Source of the DNA: Bradyrhizobium sp. AT1 | GTDB lineage: Bacteria; Pseudomonadota; Alphaproteobacteria; Rhizobiales; Xanthobacteraceae | Direction: 5' to 3' | Assembly (NCBI RefSeq): GCF_001590795.1 | Contig: NZ_JXDL01000001.1 | Location: 4,625,226-4,689,225, forward strand | Length of the DNA: 64,000 nt | Shown: in pieces, positions 7,704-17,536 of the stretch | How positions within the stretch are numbered: position 1 is the first letter of the stretch | Layout of the letters: the number at the start of each line of letters is the position of its first letter | Program-made: the position numbers and the translations under genes | The notes under the pieces: generated by a model | The model's input: only the letters and a program-made list of their open reading frames with translations | Told to the model about the DNA's origin: nothing | Database searches by the model: none

Positions 7704-8789
7704 ATGTCGTCACTCCCCGAAGCCAAACTGGACGTGCTCCTTGCACATCATGCCTCTCTTGAGGCCGAATCGCTGGGGCAGCTCGCCTCCGAACGTTACG
7801 TGCAGGTCACGCGCGAGCTGGCCGAAATCACCCCGCTGATCGAAGCGGTGAAGGCTTATCGCTCCGCCGTGAAAGAGCTCGCCGACACCGAGGCCCTGAT
7901 CGCCGATCCCGCAACCGATGCCGAGATGCGCGGCATGGCGGAGGCCGAGCGCGACGAGCTGGCGCCGAAGATCGAGGAACTGGTCCAGAAGATCCGCGTG
8001 GCACTGCTGCCCAAGGACGCCATGGACGATCGCAACGTGGTGCTGGAAATCCGCGCCGGCACCGGCGGCGACGAAGCCTCGCTGTTCGCCGGAGACCTGT
8101 TCCGGATGTACGAGCGCTTCGCTGCCCTGCAGGGCTGGAAGGTCGAGGTGATCTCGGCCAGCGAAGGCACCGTCGGCGGCTACAAGGAAATCATCGCGGA
8201 AGTGCAGGGCCGAGGCGCGTTCTCCAAGCTGAAGTTCGAATCCGGCGTGCATCGCGTGCAGCGCGTGCCCGACACCGAGACGCAGGGGCGCATTCATACG
8301 TCTGCCGCGACCGTCGCCGTGCTGCCCGAGGTCGAGGATGTCGACGTCGACATCAAGAACGACGACCTCCGCATCGAGACCATGCGCGCGCAGGGCGCCG
8401 GCGGCCAGCACGTCAACAAGACCGAATCGGCGATCCGCATCACCCACATCCCGACCGGCATCGTCGTGATGATGCAGGACTCGCGCTCGCAGCATAAGAA
8501 CCGCGCCTCCGCCATGAACATCCTGCGCTCACGCATCTACGACGCCGAGCGGCAGCGCGTCGACGCCGCTCGCTCGGCCGAGCGCAAGGAGAAGGTCGGC
8601 TCCGGCGACCGTTCCGAGCGCATCCGCACCTACAATTTCCCGCAAGGACGCGTCACCGACCACCGCATCAACCTGACGCTCTACAAGCTGCCGCAGGTGA
8701 TCGCGGGCGAAGCGCTGGGCGAATTGACCGACGCGCTGACCACTGAGCACCAGGCCGCACAGCTCGCCGCGCAAGGCGCGGCGGCGTGA
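7704..8789 (+). CDS. prfA: Peptide chain release factor 1
   Basis: 361 aa, normal length. RF1 recognises UAA and UAG and triggers peptide release. The GGQ catalytic motif is at residues 233-235 within QGAGGQHVNKTESAIR. The codon-recognition tripeptide (PxT position) reads P189-D190-T191 in RVPDTETQGRIHTS, whereas the best studied RF1 proteins have PAT or PVT. The conserved RSQHKNRASAMNILRSR follows. It is followed after 4 bp by prmC, whose product methylates the GGQ glutamine, so the pair forms the usual two-gene operon. Confidence 0.97.
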   Translation: MSSLPEAKLDVLLAHHASLEAESLGQLASERYVQVTRELAEITPLIEAVKAYRSAVKELADTEALIADPATDAEMRGMAEAERDELAPKIEELVQKIRVALLPKDAMDDRNVVLEIRAGTGGDEASLFAGDLFRMYERFAALQGWKVEVISASEGTVGGYKEIIAEVQGRGAFSKLKFESGVHRVQRVPDTETQGRIHTSAATVAVLPEVEDVDVDIKNDDLRIETMRAQGAGGQHVNKTESAIRITHIPTGIVVMMQDSRSQHKNRASAMNILRSRIYDAERQRVDAARSAERKEKVGSGDRSERIRTYNFPQGRVTDHRINLTLYKLPQVIAGEALGELTDALTTEHQAAQLAAQGAAA

Positions 8790-8793
8790 CGCC

Positions 8794-9675
8794 GTGAGCA
8801 ATTCGTTCTCCGGACAATCCCTCGAAAGCGCACGGCGCGTACTCGCTGCGCAATTGAGATCGGGAGCGATCGAGGAGGCCGAGCTCGACGCTCGCATCCT
8901 CATCGGCGCCGTGCTGCGCCTCGATCTCACGGGCCTGATTGCGCACGCCGCCAGGCCGCTTACCGACGCCGAGGCCATTCAGCTCGCGCAGCATGCGGAG
9001 CGCCGGCTCGCGGGCGAGCCGGTGGCGCGCATTCTCGGCACACGCGAATTCTGGGGCCTGCCGTTTCTTTTATCGGAGGCGACCCTGGTGCCGCGTCCCG
9101 ATACCGAGACCGTGGTCGAGCTTGCGCTCGAGATGTTTCGCGAGCGCAAAGAGATGCAACCTCCACGCATTGCCGATATCGGCACCGGATCAGGTGCCAT
9201 CCTGCTCGCGCTGCTGCACGAAATTCCCGATGCCTTCGGCGTCGGCACCGACCTCAGCCTCACTGCGCTGGGCACGGCACGGCACAATGCACGCGCGCTC
9301 GGCCTCGCCGGCCGTGCCAGCTTCGTCGCCTGCTCCTATGCATCGGCGCTGCGCGGCCCGTTCGACCTCATCGTGTCGAACCCGCCCTATATCCCTTCGG
9401 CCGAAATTCCGACATTGAGCATCGAGGTGCGCGAGCACGATCCGCACCTCGCGCTCGACGGTGGCAATGACGGCTATGACGCCTACCGCGCCCTGATTCC
9501 GCAGGCGGGCGAGCGTCTCGCCCCCGGCGGCGCGCTGATCGTCGAGGCTGGCCAGGGCCAGGCGGGAAATATTGAGACCCTTATGGCGGCTGCGGGGTTG
9601 AAGGTGGACAGGCCACCCAAGGCCGACCTGGCGGGCATTCCGCGGGCCGTTTCGGCCCGAAAAATGCCCCCATAA
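8794..9675 (+). CDS. prmC: Release-factor glutamine N5-methyltransferase PrmC
   Basis: 293 aa, starting with GTG at 8794, 4 bp after the prfA stop. PrmC methylates the GGQ glutamine of RF1/RF2. Visible signatures: helical N-terminal substrate-binding domain with LAGEPVARILGTREFWGLPF, SAM-binding motif IADIGTGSGAILLALL, and the NPPY catalytic tetrapeptide at residues 196-199 (SNPPYIPSAEI). The coupling with prfA supports translation-related function. Confidence 0.95.
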   Translation: MSNSFSGQSLESARRVLAAQLRSGAIEEAELDARILIGAVLRLDLTGLIAHAARPLTDAEAIQLAQHAERRLAGEPVARILGTREFWGLPFLLSEATLVPRPDTETVVELALEMFRERKEMQPPRIADIGTGSGAILLALLHEIPDAFGVGTDLSLTALGTARHNARALGLAGRASFVACSYASALRGPFDLIVSNPPYIPSAEIPTLSIEVREHDPHLALDGGNDGYDAYRALIPQAGERLAPGGALIVEAGQGQAGNIETLMAAAGLKVDRPPKADLAGIPRAVSARKMPP

Positions 9676-10134
9676 AAGCCGGATTGGCCTGTAAAAAGCT
9701 CTTGGAATATCCCTTGGGAACGACTACGTTCCGATCAACACATCGGTGCCGGCCCCGTAGACCTACGGGCGAAAGCCGGGCTCTCGGGCGAGAGCTTTAC
9801 TGATAAAGGTTCCAAGCCGCAGGTCCTGTGAAGCGCGATAGCCAGTGAAGCTGCGCTGCTCTCCGACCGCAAAGTGAACGAAAGCCTGATATTGCGCTTG
9901 AAGACTTACGCGAGAGAGCTGGGCTTGTTTCGGCAGGCAAAATGAATGGGTTCGCTGGCGATCAATGCTGGCGGGTGGGGAACGCGTCTTTGTTGAGCGC
10001 GATGGTCGACGAACATCGGCAGGGATCAATCCGCTTGCGCGCGGTGCGCGTGAGCGATGTGAACCGCTGTCACCAGGTCACTCCTAGCAATCAGTAATGC
10101 GTGCAACCTTTAGGGCTGGAATTAAAGGCAGGAC
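9676..10134. other. Intergenic region without a supported gene
   Basis: 459 bp between prmC and the DUF4167 gene. An 88-codon open frame exists on the minus strand (10029-9763) but its composition is poor (many Arg, Ser and Gln) and no domain is recognisable. A short hairpin GCTCTCGGGCGAGAGC lies at 9779-9794. Probably holds the DUF4167 promoter; no hexamers could be picked confidently. Confidence 0.4.
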
Positions 10135-10923
10135 ATGAGAAACGGTCAGAACAAGCAGCGGATGCGCAACCGCAACAACAATAATAACAACAACAACCGG
10201 CGCAGCCAGAACCCGATGACCCGGGTCTACGAGTCCAACGGACCCGACATCAAGATCCGCGGCACCGCCTCGCATATCGCTGAAAAGTATCTCCAGCTCG
10301 CGCGCGACGCGCGCTCCTCCGGCGATCCCGTTGCGGCGGAGAACTACTACCAGCATGCCGAGCATTATTTCCGCCTGATCGCGGCGGCCCAGGAGCAGTT
10401 CCGCCAGAACCAGCAGCCGCGCGGCGACGAGCCGATCAGCAGCCATAGCGACGATGGCGAGGACGACGGCGAGAATTTCTCGAATTTCGGCCAGGAGCCG
10501 GGCTTCGTCCCGCAGCCACCGCCGCAGCAGCAGCCCTTCATGCGCGAGCGCGACGGCCAGCGCGATCATCACCAGCGTGATCATCAGCAACGCGACAACC
10601 AGCCTTATCAGCGCGACCAGCAGCCGCGCGAGCACCGCGAACGCGACCATCGTCCGCAGCCGCAATATCAGCCGCAGCCGCTGCCCGCGAACCAGCCGCA
10701 GCCCGTCATCGCCGATGCCGCCAGCGTCGATCGCCTGCCGTCCTTCATCACCGGCCCGCAGCCGCAAGTGAATGTCGGCGCGAATGGCGGCCAACCCGGC
10801 TTCGAGGGCGGTGCCGGCGGTGGCGAACGCTTTCCGCGCCGGCGGCGCCGGCCGCATGGCCCGCGGCCCGAGCGTGAAGCTGCTCCGGTCGCGTCCAGCG
10901 ACGAAGTGGCTCCCGGCGAATAA
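10135..10923 (+). CDS. DUF4167 protein, Asn-rich N-terminus
   Basis: 262 aa. After MRNGQNKQRMRNR comes a run of eight Asn encoded by AAC/AAT codons, then a conserved block (about residues 25-85: TRVYESNGPDIKIRGTA and AENYYQHAEHYFRLIAAAQ) that defines DUF4167, an alphaproteobacterial family often found behind prmC. The remainder is low complexity, rich in Gln, Pro, Arg and His, and ends in a basic RRRRRPHGPRPE segment. Such composition suggests a disordered, RNA- or nucleic-acid-binding protein, but that is inference. ATG at 10135 follows AAAGGCAGG. A strong terminator lies directly downstream. Confidence 0.9.
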   Translation: MRNGQNKQRMRNRNNNNNNNNRRSQNPMTRVYESNGPDIKIRGTASHIAEKYLQLARDARSSGDPVAAENYYQHAEHYFRLIAAAQEQFRQNQQPRGDEPISSHSDDGEDDGENFSNFGQEPGFVPQPPPQQQPFMRERDGQRDHHQRDHQQRDNQPYQRDQQPREHRERDHRPQPQYQPQPLPANQPQPVIADAASVDRLPSFITGPQPQVNVGANGGQPGFEGGAGGGERFPRRRRRPHGPRPEREAAPVASSDEVAPGE

Positions 10924-10948
10924 AGCTTCCTCTGATCTTCCGATCTGA

Positions 10949-10980
10949 AAACGTCCCGGCCTCGCCGGGACGTTTTGTTA
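10949..10980 (+). terminator. Rho-independent terminator after the DUF4167 gene
   Basis: 12-bp GC-rich stem (10949-10960 with 10964-10975, AAACGTCCCGGC and complement), CTC loop, then TTTTGTTATT. Placed 25 bp after the stop codon. Confidence 0.9.
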
Positions 10981-11032
10981 TTGCGTCGGCTGAAGCGGTG
11001 GGCACGGATCACCTCTCCCGAAGGGAGAGGAG

Positions 11033-11779
11033 CTAACTGCGCGTCACCGTCGTCGAGGACGGCACCAGCACCGGCTTCGCCAGCGAGGGAATGAGCCGCG
11101 CCCGTTCGCGCTTGGCGGGGATTGCGCGGTAGACCTGCTTGGTGGCCTCGACGATGTGCACGCCGGCGAAAGGCAGCGACAACGCCGCACCGGCGCGCTC
11201 CCACATCTGCGCCGATTTCAGCACCCAGCCGCCGGCATAGGGCGGCATGAACAGCGCTTCACCCCAGGCCGTTGGCGTGAACCAGGTCTGGCGCAACAGA
11301 TCGGTGATCTGCGAGCGCGAATAGGGCCGACCGTGACCGAACGGCGTACTGTCGGTGCGGGTCCAAACTCCGCGCCGGTTCGGGATCACCGCGATCACGC
11401 GGCCCGAGGGCGACAGCACGCGCCACACCTCGCGCAGCAGCGCGGCCGGATCGTCCGACATCTCCAGCGCGTGGACCAGCAGGATCCGGTCGACCGCGGC
11501 GTCGGGCAGCGGCAGCGAGAATTCGTCGACCAGCGAGGCCAGCGCCGGCCGTCCCGTCGGCCATTTCAGGACGCCCTGGGCCGCCGGCATGAACGCGATA
11601 CAGCGCTCGGCATCTTCGCGGAACAACCCCAAATAGGGCGTGGGATAGCCGAGGCCGAGCACGCGCTGGCCCACCGCGCCAGGCCAGCGCTCCCGGATGC
11701 CGCGATTGATCATCTGTCGCGCCACAATTCCGAGGCGGCGGGAATAGAACTCGCGGAGGTCGACGACGTCGATGGTCAT
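11033..11779 (-). CDS. Class I SAM-dependent methyltransferase
   Basis: 248 aa. A degenerate SAM-binding N-terminus (RVLGLGYPTPYLGLF replaces the usual GxGxG motif) is followed by DRILLVHALEMSDDP and LLREVWRVLSPSGRVIAVIPNR, the post-motif region of methyltransferase domain type 11. The C-terminus is helical and basic. Substrate unknown. It is divergent from the adjacent glyoxalase gene (start codons 109 bp apart); this arrangement is common in Bradyrhizobium and relatives. Confidence 0.82.
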   Translation of the reverse strand: MTIDVVDLREFYSRRLGIVARQMINRGIRERWPGAVGQRVLGLGYPTPYLGLFREDAERCIAFMPAAQGVLKWPTGRPALASLVDEFSLPLPDAAVDRILLVHALEMSDDPAALLREVWRVLSPSGRVIAVIPNRRGVWTRTDSTPFGHGRPYSRSQITDLLRQTWFTPTAWGEALFMPPYAGGWVLKSAQMWERAGAALSLPFAGVHIVEATKQVYRAIPAKRERARLIPSLAKPVLVPSSTTVTRS

Positions 11780-11887
11780 GACCGCAATGTAACATGCGCA
11801 AGGCCGCGCCTGCGCGCGGAATATTGCATTGCCTGCGCAACGTTAACGCCATATTTGTCTGGCGGGGTTGAGCGCGATGGAGATGAC

Positions 11888-12655
11888 ATGGCCGCCGAAA
11901 TTCGTATTTTCACCTGTTTAAACGACAATTTCGGTTATCTGATCCACGATGTGGAAACCAAGGCGACGGCGTCGATCGACGCGCCGGAGGCCGGCCCCAT
12001 CCTGAAGGCGCTGGACCGCGAGGGCTGGCAGCTCACCGACATCCTGATCACCCATCATCACGGCGATCATGTCGGCGGCGTCGCCGAGCTCAAGGCCAAA
12101 TATAATTGCCGCGTCGTCGCGCCGCACGACAAGGGGACCGAGATCGCGAACGTCGATCTGCGCGTTGCCAATGCCGACGTGGTCAAGATCGGCAATCTGC
12201 TGGCGCGCGTCCTGGAGACGCCCGGCCACACGCTCGACCACGTCTCCTACGTGTTCGACACCGAGAAGACTGTGTTCGCCGCCGACACGCTGTTCTCGAT
12301 CGGCTGCGGGCGCGTGTTCGAGGGCACGTACCCCATGATGTGGGATTCGCTCCTGAAGCTGCGCGCCCTGCCCGACGACTTCAAGCTCTATTGCGGTCAC
12401 GAATACACGGCCTCCAACGTCAAGTTCGCGCTCACCGTCGAACCCGACAATACCGCGCTCCAGGCGCGCGCGGCGGAGGTGACGAAGCTTCGGTCCGAGA
12501 ACAAGCCGACCATTCCCACGCTGCTTGGCGAGGAGAAGCGGGCCAACGTGTTCCTGCGCGCCGACGAGCCGTCGGTCGCCGCCAGGCTGCACATGAAGGG
12601 CGCCGATCCCGCCGCCGTGTTCGGCGAGTTGCGCGAGCGCAAGAATAAATCTTGA
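11888..12655 (+). CDS. gloB: Hydroxyacylglutathione hydrolase (glyoxalase II)
   Basis: 255 aa. Hydrolyses S-D-lactoylglutathione to D-lactate and glutathione, the second step of methylglyoxal detoxification. The metallo-beta-lactamase signature THHHGDHVGG sits near residue 57, and later ligands are in ETPGHTLDHVSY, FAADTLFSIGCGRVFEG and YCGHEYTASN, with the C-terminal glyoxalase II domain ending ELRERKNKS. ATG at 11888 gives MAAEIRIFTCLNDNFGYL; the long open frame upstream is not coding. Start sites upstream are out of frame. Confidence 0.95.
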   Translation: MAAEIRIFTCLNDNFGYLIHDVETKATASIDAPEAGPILKALDREGWQLTDILITHHHGDHVGGVAELKAKYNCRVVAPHDKGTEIANVDLRVANADVVKIGNLLARVLETPGHTLDHVSYVFDTEKTVFAADTLFSIGCGRVFEGTYPMMWDSLLKLRALPDDFKLYCGHEYTASNVKFALTVEPDNTALQARAAEVTKLRSENKPTIPTLLGEEKRANVFLRADEPSVAARLHMKGADPAAVFGELRERKNKS

Positions 12656-12678
12656 AGCACAAGTCCTGACGAGGATCG

Positions 12679-13101
12679 ATGCCGACCGCAGCCGAGATCA
12701 TCGCGCGCCTCGAGCTCCGCCCGCACCCTGAAGGCGGACATTACCGCGAGACGTTCCGCGACCAGACCGCGGACGCCAACGGCCGGTCGCGCTCGACCTC
12801 GATCTATTTCCTGCTCGCACGCGGCGAGCGTTCGCACTGGCATCGCGTCGATGCGGTCGAGACCTGGCATTACTACGCCGGCAGCCCCTTGATGCTGCGC
12901 ATCGCCCATGACGGCTGCTCGCAGCACGAGGTGCGGCTCGGTGCCGATCTCGTCCATGGCGAACGGCCGCAGGCGATCGTGCCGGCACAGGCCTGGCAGA
13001 TGGCGGAAACCACGGGCGAATGGACGCTGGTCGGCTGCACCGTGGCACCCGCGTTCGAATTCGCCGGCTTCGAGCTCGCACCGAAGGGCTGGGAGCCGTA
13101 G
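12679..13101 (+). CDS. Cupin, DUF985 family
   Basis: 140 aa. N-terminal IIARLELRPHPEGGHYRETF plus SIYFLLARGERSHWHRVDAVETWHYY are the hallmarks of DUF985 cupins (RmlC-like fold). The central GERSHWHRVD and later Gly-rich strands form the beta barrel. Function of the family is not fixed; some members act on nucleotide sugars or as small-molecule enzymes. It lies 23 bp after gloB on the same strand, so a two-gene transcript is likely. Confidence 0.88.
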   Translation: MPTAAEIIARLELRPHPEGGHYRETFRDQTADANGRSRSTSIYFLLARGERSHWHRVDAVETWHYYAGSPLMLRIAHDGCSQHEVRLGADLVHGERPQAIVPAQAWQMAETTGEWTLVGCTVAPAFEFAGFELAPKGWEP

Positions 13102-13144
13102 GTCAAGCCGGCCCCGTCGACCGCCACTCCCGTTCCCTCGACAC

Positions 13145-13417
13145 CTAGTCCTTGCTGTCCTTCCGCACCGGCAATCGACGAACGATACTGGTCGGAAGCG
13201 TTTCGTAGGCCGGCCGATAATGACCGGTCCGATACTGCTCCTCTGTCAGCCGGATGAAGGATTCTCCATCGGTTATCGTTGCCGTCTCGGGTCGGCCACC
13301 GATGCTCTCGTTCCGATGCATGCCCGTAAAGGTCTCAGCGGTCGCGCCCATTTGCGCCGAAGCGCTCGCGCAGACGAGTCCGACCAACATTGTCAGCGGG
13401 ACCGTGATCGAGCGCAT
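13145..13417 (-). CDS. Small exported protein of unknown function
   Basis: 90 aa. An N-terminal signal peptide (MRSITVPLTMLVGLVCASASAQ) suggests export, with cleavage around residue 21. The mature part has GESFIRLTEEQYRTGHYRPA and ends in a basic tail. I do not recognise the family. The start ATG shares one base with the stop of the upstream EamA gene (TGATG), which indicates translational coupling. Confidence 0.7.
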   Translation of the reverse strand: MRSITVPLTMLVGLVCASASAQMGATAETFTGMHRNESIGGRPETATITDGESFIRLTEEQYRTGHYRPAYETLPTSIVRRLPVRKDSKD

Positions 13418-14286
13418 CACCGCTTCCTGAGCACCATGTCCTTCGCCGCGATCAGGCCACCGCCGGCGATCAGAATCGCGGCGATGGCGATGTTGGCGCT
13501 GGCTTTGGCAAAACCGGCGGCGATGAGAAAGCCGGTCGAGAGCAGCGGCGTCGCGTAGGAGGCGGCGCCGAGCACGCGGATGTCCCCGCGCTTCATGCCG
13601 ATGTCCCAGGCATAGAACGCGGCACCGACGGGGCCGATGCCGAGCGCGATGACGGAAAGCCATTGCAGCGTGGTTTCCGGCCACACGGTGGTCTCCAGCA
13701 AACCATGCATCAGCGCAGCGAGCACTGACGTCGCAAGGCAGAAGCCCGCGACCGCATCGGTCGGTACCGCTTTCAACCGGCGCGACAGTACCGAATAGGC
13801 GGCCCACACGAAGGCGGCGATAAAGGCCGCGATCAGTCCCGGCACCGCGCCGGGCGCAAAACCACTGGTGTTGCCGGCGAACAGCAGCACGGTGCCGACG
13901 AGCCCGAGCACGGCGCCGATGATATGATGCGGGGCGAGCCGCTCGCCGGGCAGGAAGGAGGAGAACAGCACGATCAAGAGCGGCCACATGTAGTTCAGAA
14001 GACCGGCTTCGGCCGGCGGCGCGAAGCGCAGCGCGAGAAAATACAGCGCGTGATAGCCGAACAACCCGCCGACGCCGACGACCCAGACGACCAGCGGCTG
14101 ACGCAGGCTTTTCGCGGCGTCGCCACGGCCGATCCAGGTGAGCAGGCCGACCAGACCGCCGATCGCAAAGGTCATCGCGGCGAGCTGGAACGCCGGGATC
14201 TTTCCGGTCGCCACCGTCATCACTGACAACAGCGACCACATCAGGATTGCAGTCAAACCGATCAGGGTGGCGGTACGGGGAGTCAT
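13417..14286 (-). CDS. EamA/DMT-superfamily transporter
   Basis: 289 aa with about ten hydrophobic segments in two EamA repeats (for example YALYFLALRFAPPAEAGLLN and IAIAAILIAGGGLIAAKDMV). Start at 14286 (MTPRTATLIGLTAILMW) is chosen because the open frame upstream of it runs through a dispersed palindromic repeat, whose translation (DGRDKPGHDG) is a repeat artefact rather than protein. Likely a metabolite exporter; substrate unknown. Coupled to the small exported protein downstream. Confidence 0.85.
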   Translation of the reverse strand: MTPRTATLIGLTAILMWSLLSVMTVATGKIPAFQLAAMTFAIGGLVGLLTWIGRGDAAKSLRQPLVVWVVGVGGLFGYHALYFLALRFAPPAEAGLLNYMWPLLIVLFSSFLPGERLAPHHIIGAVLGLVGTVLLFAGNTSGFAPGAVPGLIAAFIAAFVWAAYSVLSRRLKAVPTDAVAGFCLATSVLAALMHGLLETTVWPETTLQWLSVIALGIGPVGAAFYAWDIGMKRGDIRVLGAASYATPLLSTGFLIAAGFAKASANIAIAAILIAGGGLIAAKDMVLRKR

Positions 14287-14300
14287 CGGCCCAATGTTTC

Positions 14301-14396
14301 CGTCATGGCCGGGCTTGTCCCGGCCATCCACGTTCTTCCGTGGCGACGGCTGTTGTAAGGCCGTGGATGCCCGGGACAAGCCCGGGCACGACGATG
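14301..14396. repeat. Dispersed inverted repeat (REP-like)
   Basis: Two facing palindromic blocks, CATGGCCGGGCTTGTCCCGG (from 14304) and CCCGGGACAAGCCCGGGCAC (from 14370), each self-complementary and roughly inverted to each other. Located between the EamA start and the phaB stop. Confidence 0.75.
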
Positions 14397-14428
14397 TCGG
14401 AAATATCAGGCCGCGTGATGCGATCGCA

Positions 14429-15154
14429 TCACACCATGTACTGGCCGCCGTTGACCGTCAGCGTCGAGCCGGTGATGAAGCCGGACTCGTCGGCGGCGAG
14501 GAACACGACCGCGCGCGCGATTTCTTCGGGCTCGCCGAGCCGGTTCGCCGGAATCTGCGGGATCACGTTCTTCTCCAGGACGTCCTTCGGCACCGCCTGC
14601 ACCATTTCGGTATTGATGTAGCCGGGGCAGATCGCATTCACGGTGATGCCGCCCTTGGCATTCTCGAGCGCGAGCGCCTTGGTGAAGCCGATATCGCCCG
14701 CCTTCGCCGCGGAATAGTTGACCTGACCGAACTGTCCCTTCTGGCCGTTGATCGACGAGATCGAGATGATGCGGCCGAACTTGCGCGAACGCATACCCTC
14801 GATGACCTGGCGCGTCATGTTGAACAGTGAGCCGAGATTGGTGTTGATGACGGCGTTCCACTGCTCGAGCGTCATCTTGTGGAAGGCGGTGTCGCGGGTG
14901 ATACCGGCATTGTTGACGAGCACCTCGACCGGACCGAGATCGGCCTCGACCTTCTTCACGCCTTCGGTGCAGGCGTCGAAGCTGCTGACGTCCCATTTGT
15001 AGACGGCAATGCCGGTCTCGGCCTTGAACTTCTCCGCCGCCGCATCGTTGCCGGCATAGCTCGCCGCAACCTTGTAGCCAGCCGCCTTCAGTGCCTTGCT
15101 GATCGCAGCACCGATGCCCCGCGTACCACCCGTGACCAATGCAACACGTGCCAT
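14429..15154 (-). CDS. phaB: Acetoacetyl-CoA reductase
   Basis: 241 aa. NADPH-dependent reduction of acetoacetyl-CoA to (R)-3-hydroxybutyryl-CoA, the second step of polyhydroxybutyrate synthesis. Short-chain dehydrogenase signatures: VTGGTRGIGAAIS near residue 7, NNAGITRDTAFHKMTLEQW, catalytic Ser in SISSINGQKGQFGQVNYSAAKAG with Tyr and Lys (YSAAK), and C-terminal GSTLTVNGGQYMV. The N-A-G-I-T-R-D and NGQKGQFGQ blocks are specific for PhaB rather than FabG. It is the downstream neighbour of phaA; a terminator separates them. Confidence 0.95.
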   Translation of the reverse strand: MARVALVTGGTRGIGAAISKALKAAGYKVAASYAGNDAAAEKFKAETGIAVYKWDVSSFDACTEGVKKVEADLGPVEVLVNNAGITRDTAFHKMTLEQWNAVINTNLGSLFNMTRQVIEGMRSRKFGRIISISSINGQKGQFGQVNYSAAKAGDIGFTKALALENAKGGITVNAICPGYINTEMVQAVPKDVLEKNVIPQIPANRLGEPEEIARAVVFLAADESGFITGSTLTVNGGQYMV

Positions 15155-15240
15155 ATCGTATTCCTTCCCTTGGACTCTTCGGACGTTTCTGACGTGGTCG
15201 TTTTTTAACTGCGGATTATGCGGCTGGTTTGACGGACATC

Positions 15241-15274
15241 AAGAACAAAACGCCCGGCGTTGAGCCGGGCGTTT
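15241..15274 (-). terminator. Rho-independent terminator after phaA
   Basis: Read on the minus strand: stem AAACGCCCGGC, TCAAC loop, GCCGGGCGTTT, then TGTTCTT (T-run at 15250-15241). It lies in the phaA-phaB gap, so phaB probably has its own promoter or is reached by read-through. Confidence 0.85.
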
Positions 15275-15407
15275 CTCTTTAGTCGAGGCCTGCACGGTTG
15301 CGAAGAATATTTGATTTGCAACCGCTGCCTTTTTAGTCGCGTGCAACGCACTAACCAGTGTGTGCAGCGCACGCGCAAACTGCGCGTAAGCTACACGTCA
15401 GCCACCG

Positions 15408-16586
<1,179 letters not shown>

Positions 16587-16903
16587 GGGCATCTCCTGAG
16601 GCTTGAGGTTTTTTAAGAGGGGGCAGGCGGGGCTTTGAGAAAACGGCTCGCCAGTCTTGTCAGCCATCCTGTTAACGTCGTTGAGGCATGTCAATCGGCC
16701 GGCGACCGAATTCATGCCGCAGCGCATTCAAAATAGCGTTCTTGGCGCTTTCGCAAGCAAGATTTTGCTCCGCGATTAACCGTGCCGCACAAAACGGTAG
16801 CGTGACCCCTTTGAAAATGCTTATTTTGTTGCGTTGCGTACTCTTCCCGCCCTGCGGCATGGCCCGTCGGGTTCCCGTTCTCCGCGCTTGCAAGTGAGAG
16901 CCC
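16587..16903. promoter_or_regulatory. phaA-phaR divergent promoter region
   Basis: 317 bp between divergent starts. PhaR proteins repress their own gene and other PHB genes, so this is the expected operator region. The sequence has several TGC/GCA-rich short elements (for example TTGTTGCGTTGCG at 16827-16839 and CTTGCAAG at 16889-16896), but no operator or promoter hexamers could be assigned with confidence. Confidence 0.45.
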
Positions 16904-17494
16904 ATGGCGAAATCAGACCAACCCACCACCATCAAGAAATACGCGAACCGCCGGCTCTATAACACCGGAACGAGCACCTACGTGACGCTGGAAGACCTCG
17001 CCGCGATGGTCAAGGATGGCGAGGATTTCCTGGTCTATGACGCCAAGACCGGCGACGACATCACCCGCTCCGTGCTCGCCCAGATCATCTTCGAGCAGGA
17101 AAACAAGGCCGGCCAGAACCTGCTGCCGACCACCTTCCTGCGCCAGCTGATCCGCTTCTACGGCGACAGCATGCAGATGGTGGTGCCGAAATATCTGGAA
17201 CAGTCGATCGCGACCCTGACCCAGGAGCAAGAGAAGTTCCGCAAGCAGATCGCCAATACCCTGTCCGGCACTCCTTTTGCTCCTTTGGAGGAGCAGGTCC
17301 GTCGCAACATGGAGCTGTTCCAGCAGACCTTCTCGATGTTCAAGCCCTTCGTCCCGCCGCGCCCGGGGGCCACTGCCGAGACGGAGTCCGAGGCGACTGC
17401 CGAGGCGCCGAAGGACAGCAACATCGACGATCTGCGCCAGCAGATGAAGGAGATGCAGGAGCGCCTCGAGCGCATGTCGAAGAAGGACGAGTAG
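16904..17494 (+). CDS. phaR: Polyhydroxyalkanoate synthesis repressor PhaR
   Basis: 196 aa. N-terminal DNA-binding domain TIKKYANRRLYNTGTSTYVT followed by LEDLAAMVKDGEDFLVYDAK defines PhaR. A PHB accumulation regulatory domain follows (about 60-110; VLAQIIFEQENKAGQNLLPT). The C-terminus is a coiled coil (DLRQQMKEMQERLERMSKK). PhaR senses PHB granules and controls phasin and PHA genes. It stands divergent to phaA, as in other Bradyrhizobium, which supports the call. Confidence 0.95.
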   Translation: MAKSDQPTTIKKYANRRLYNTGTSTYVTLEDLAAMVKDGEDFLVYDAKTGDDITRSVLAQIIFEQENKAGQNLLPTTFLRQLIRFYGDSMQMVVPKYLEQSIATLTQEQEKFRKQIANTLSGTPFAPLEEQVRRNMELFQQTFSMFKPFVPPRPGATAETESEATAEAPKDSNIDDLRQQMKEMQERLERMSKKDE

Positions 17495-17536
17495 TCTTTC
17501 CATTCGCGCCGGCGTCAGCGAGCGGGAGGACGAGCC

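Noticed and set aside
9763..10029. 88-codon minus-strand frame between prmC and the DUF4167 gene
   Set aside because: Composition and lack of a ribosome-binding site do not support coding, though it cannot be wholly excluded.
14287..14379. 31-residue N-terminal extension of the second EamA protein
   Set aside because: Its sequence (DGRDKPGHDG) is the translation of a dispersed palindromic repeat, not transporter sequence.
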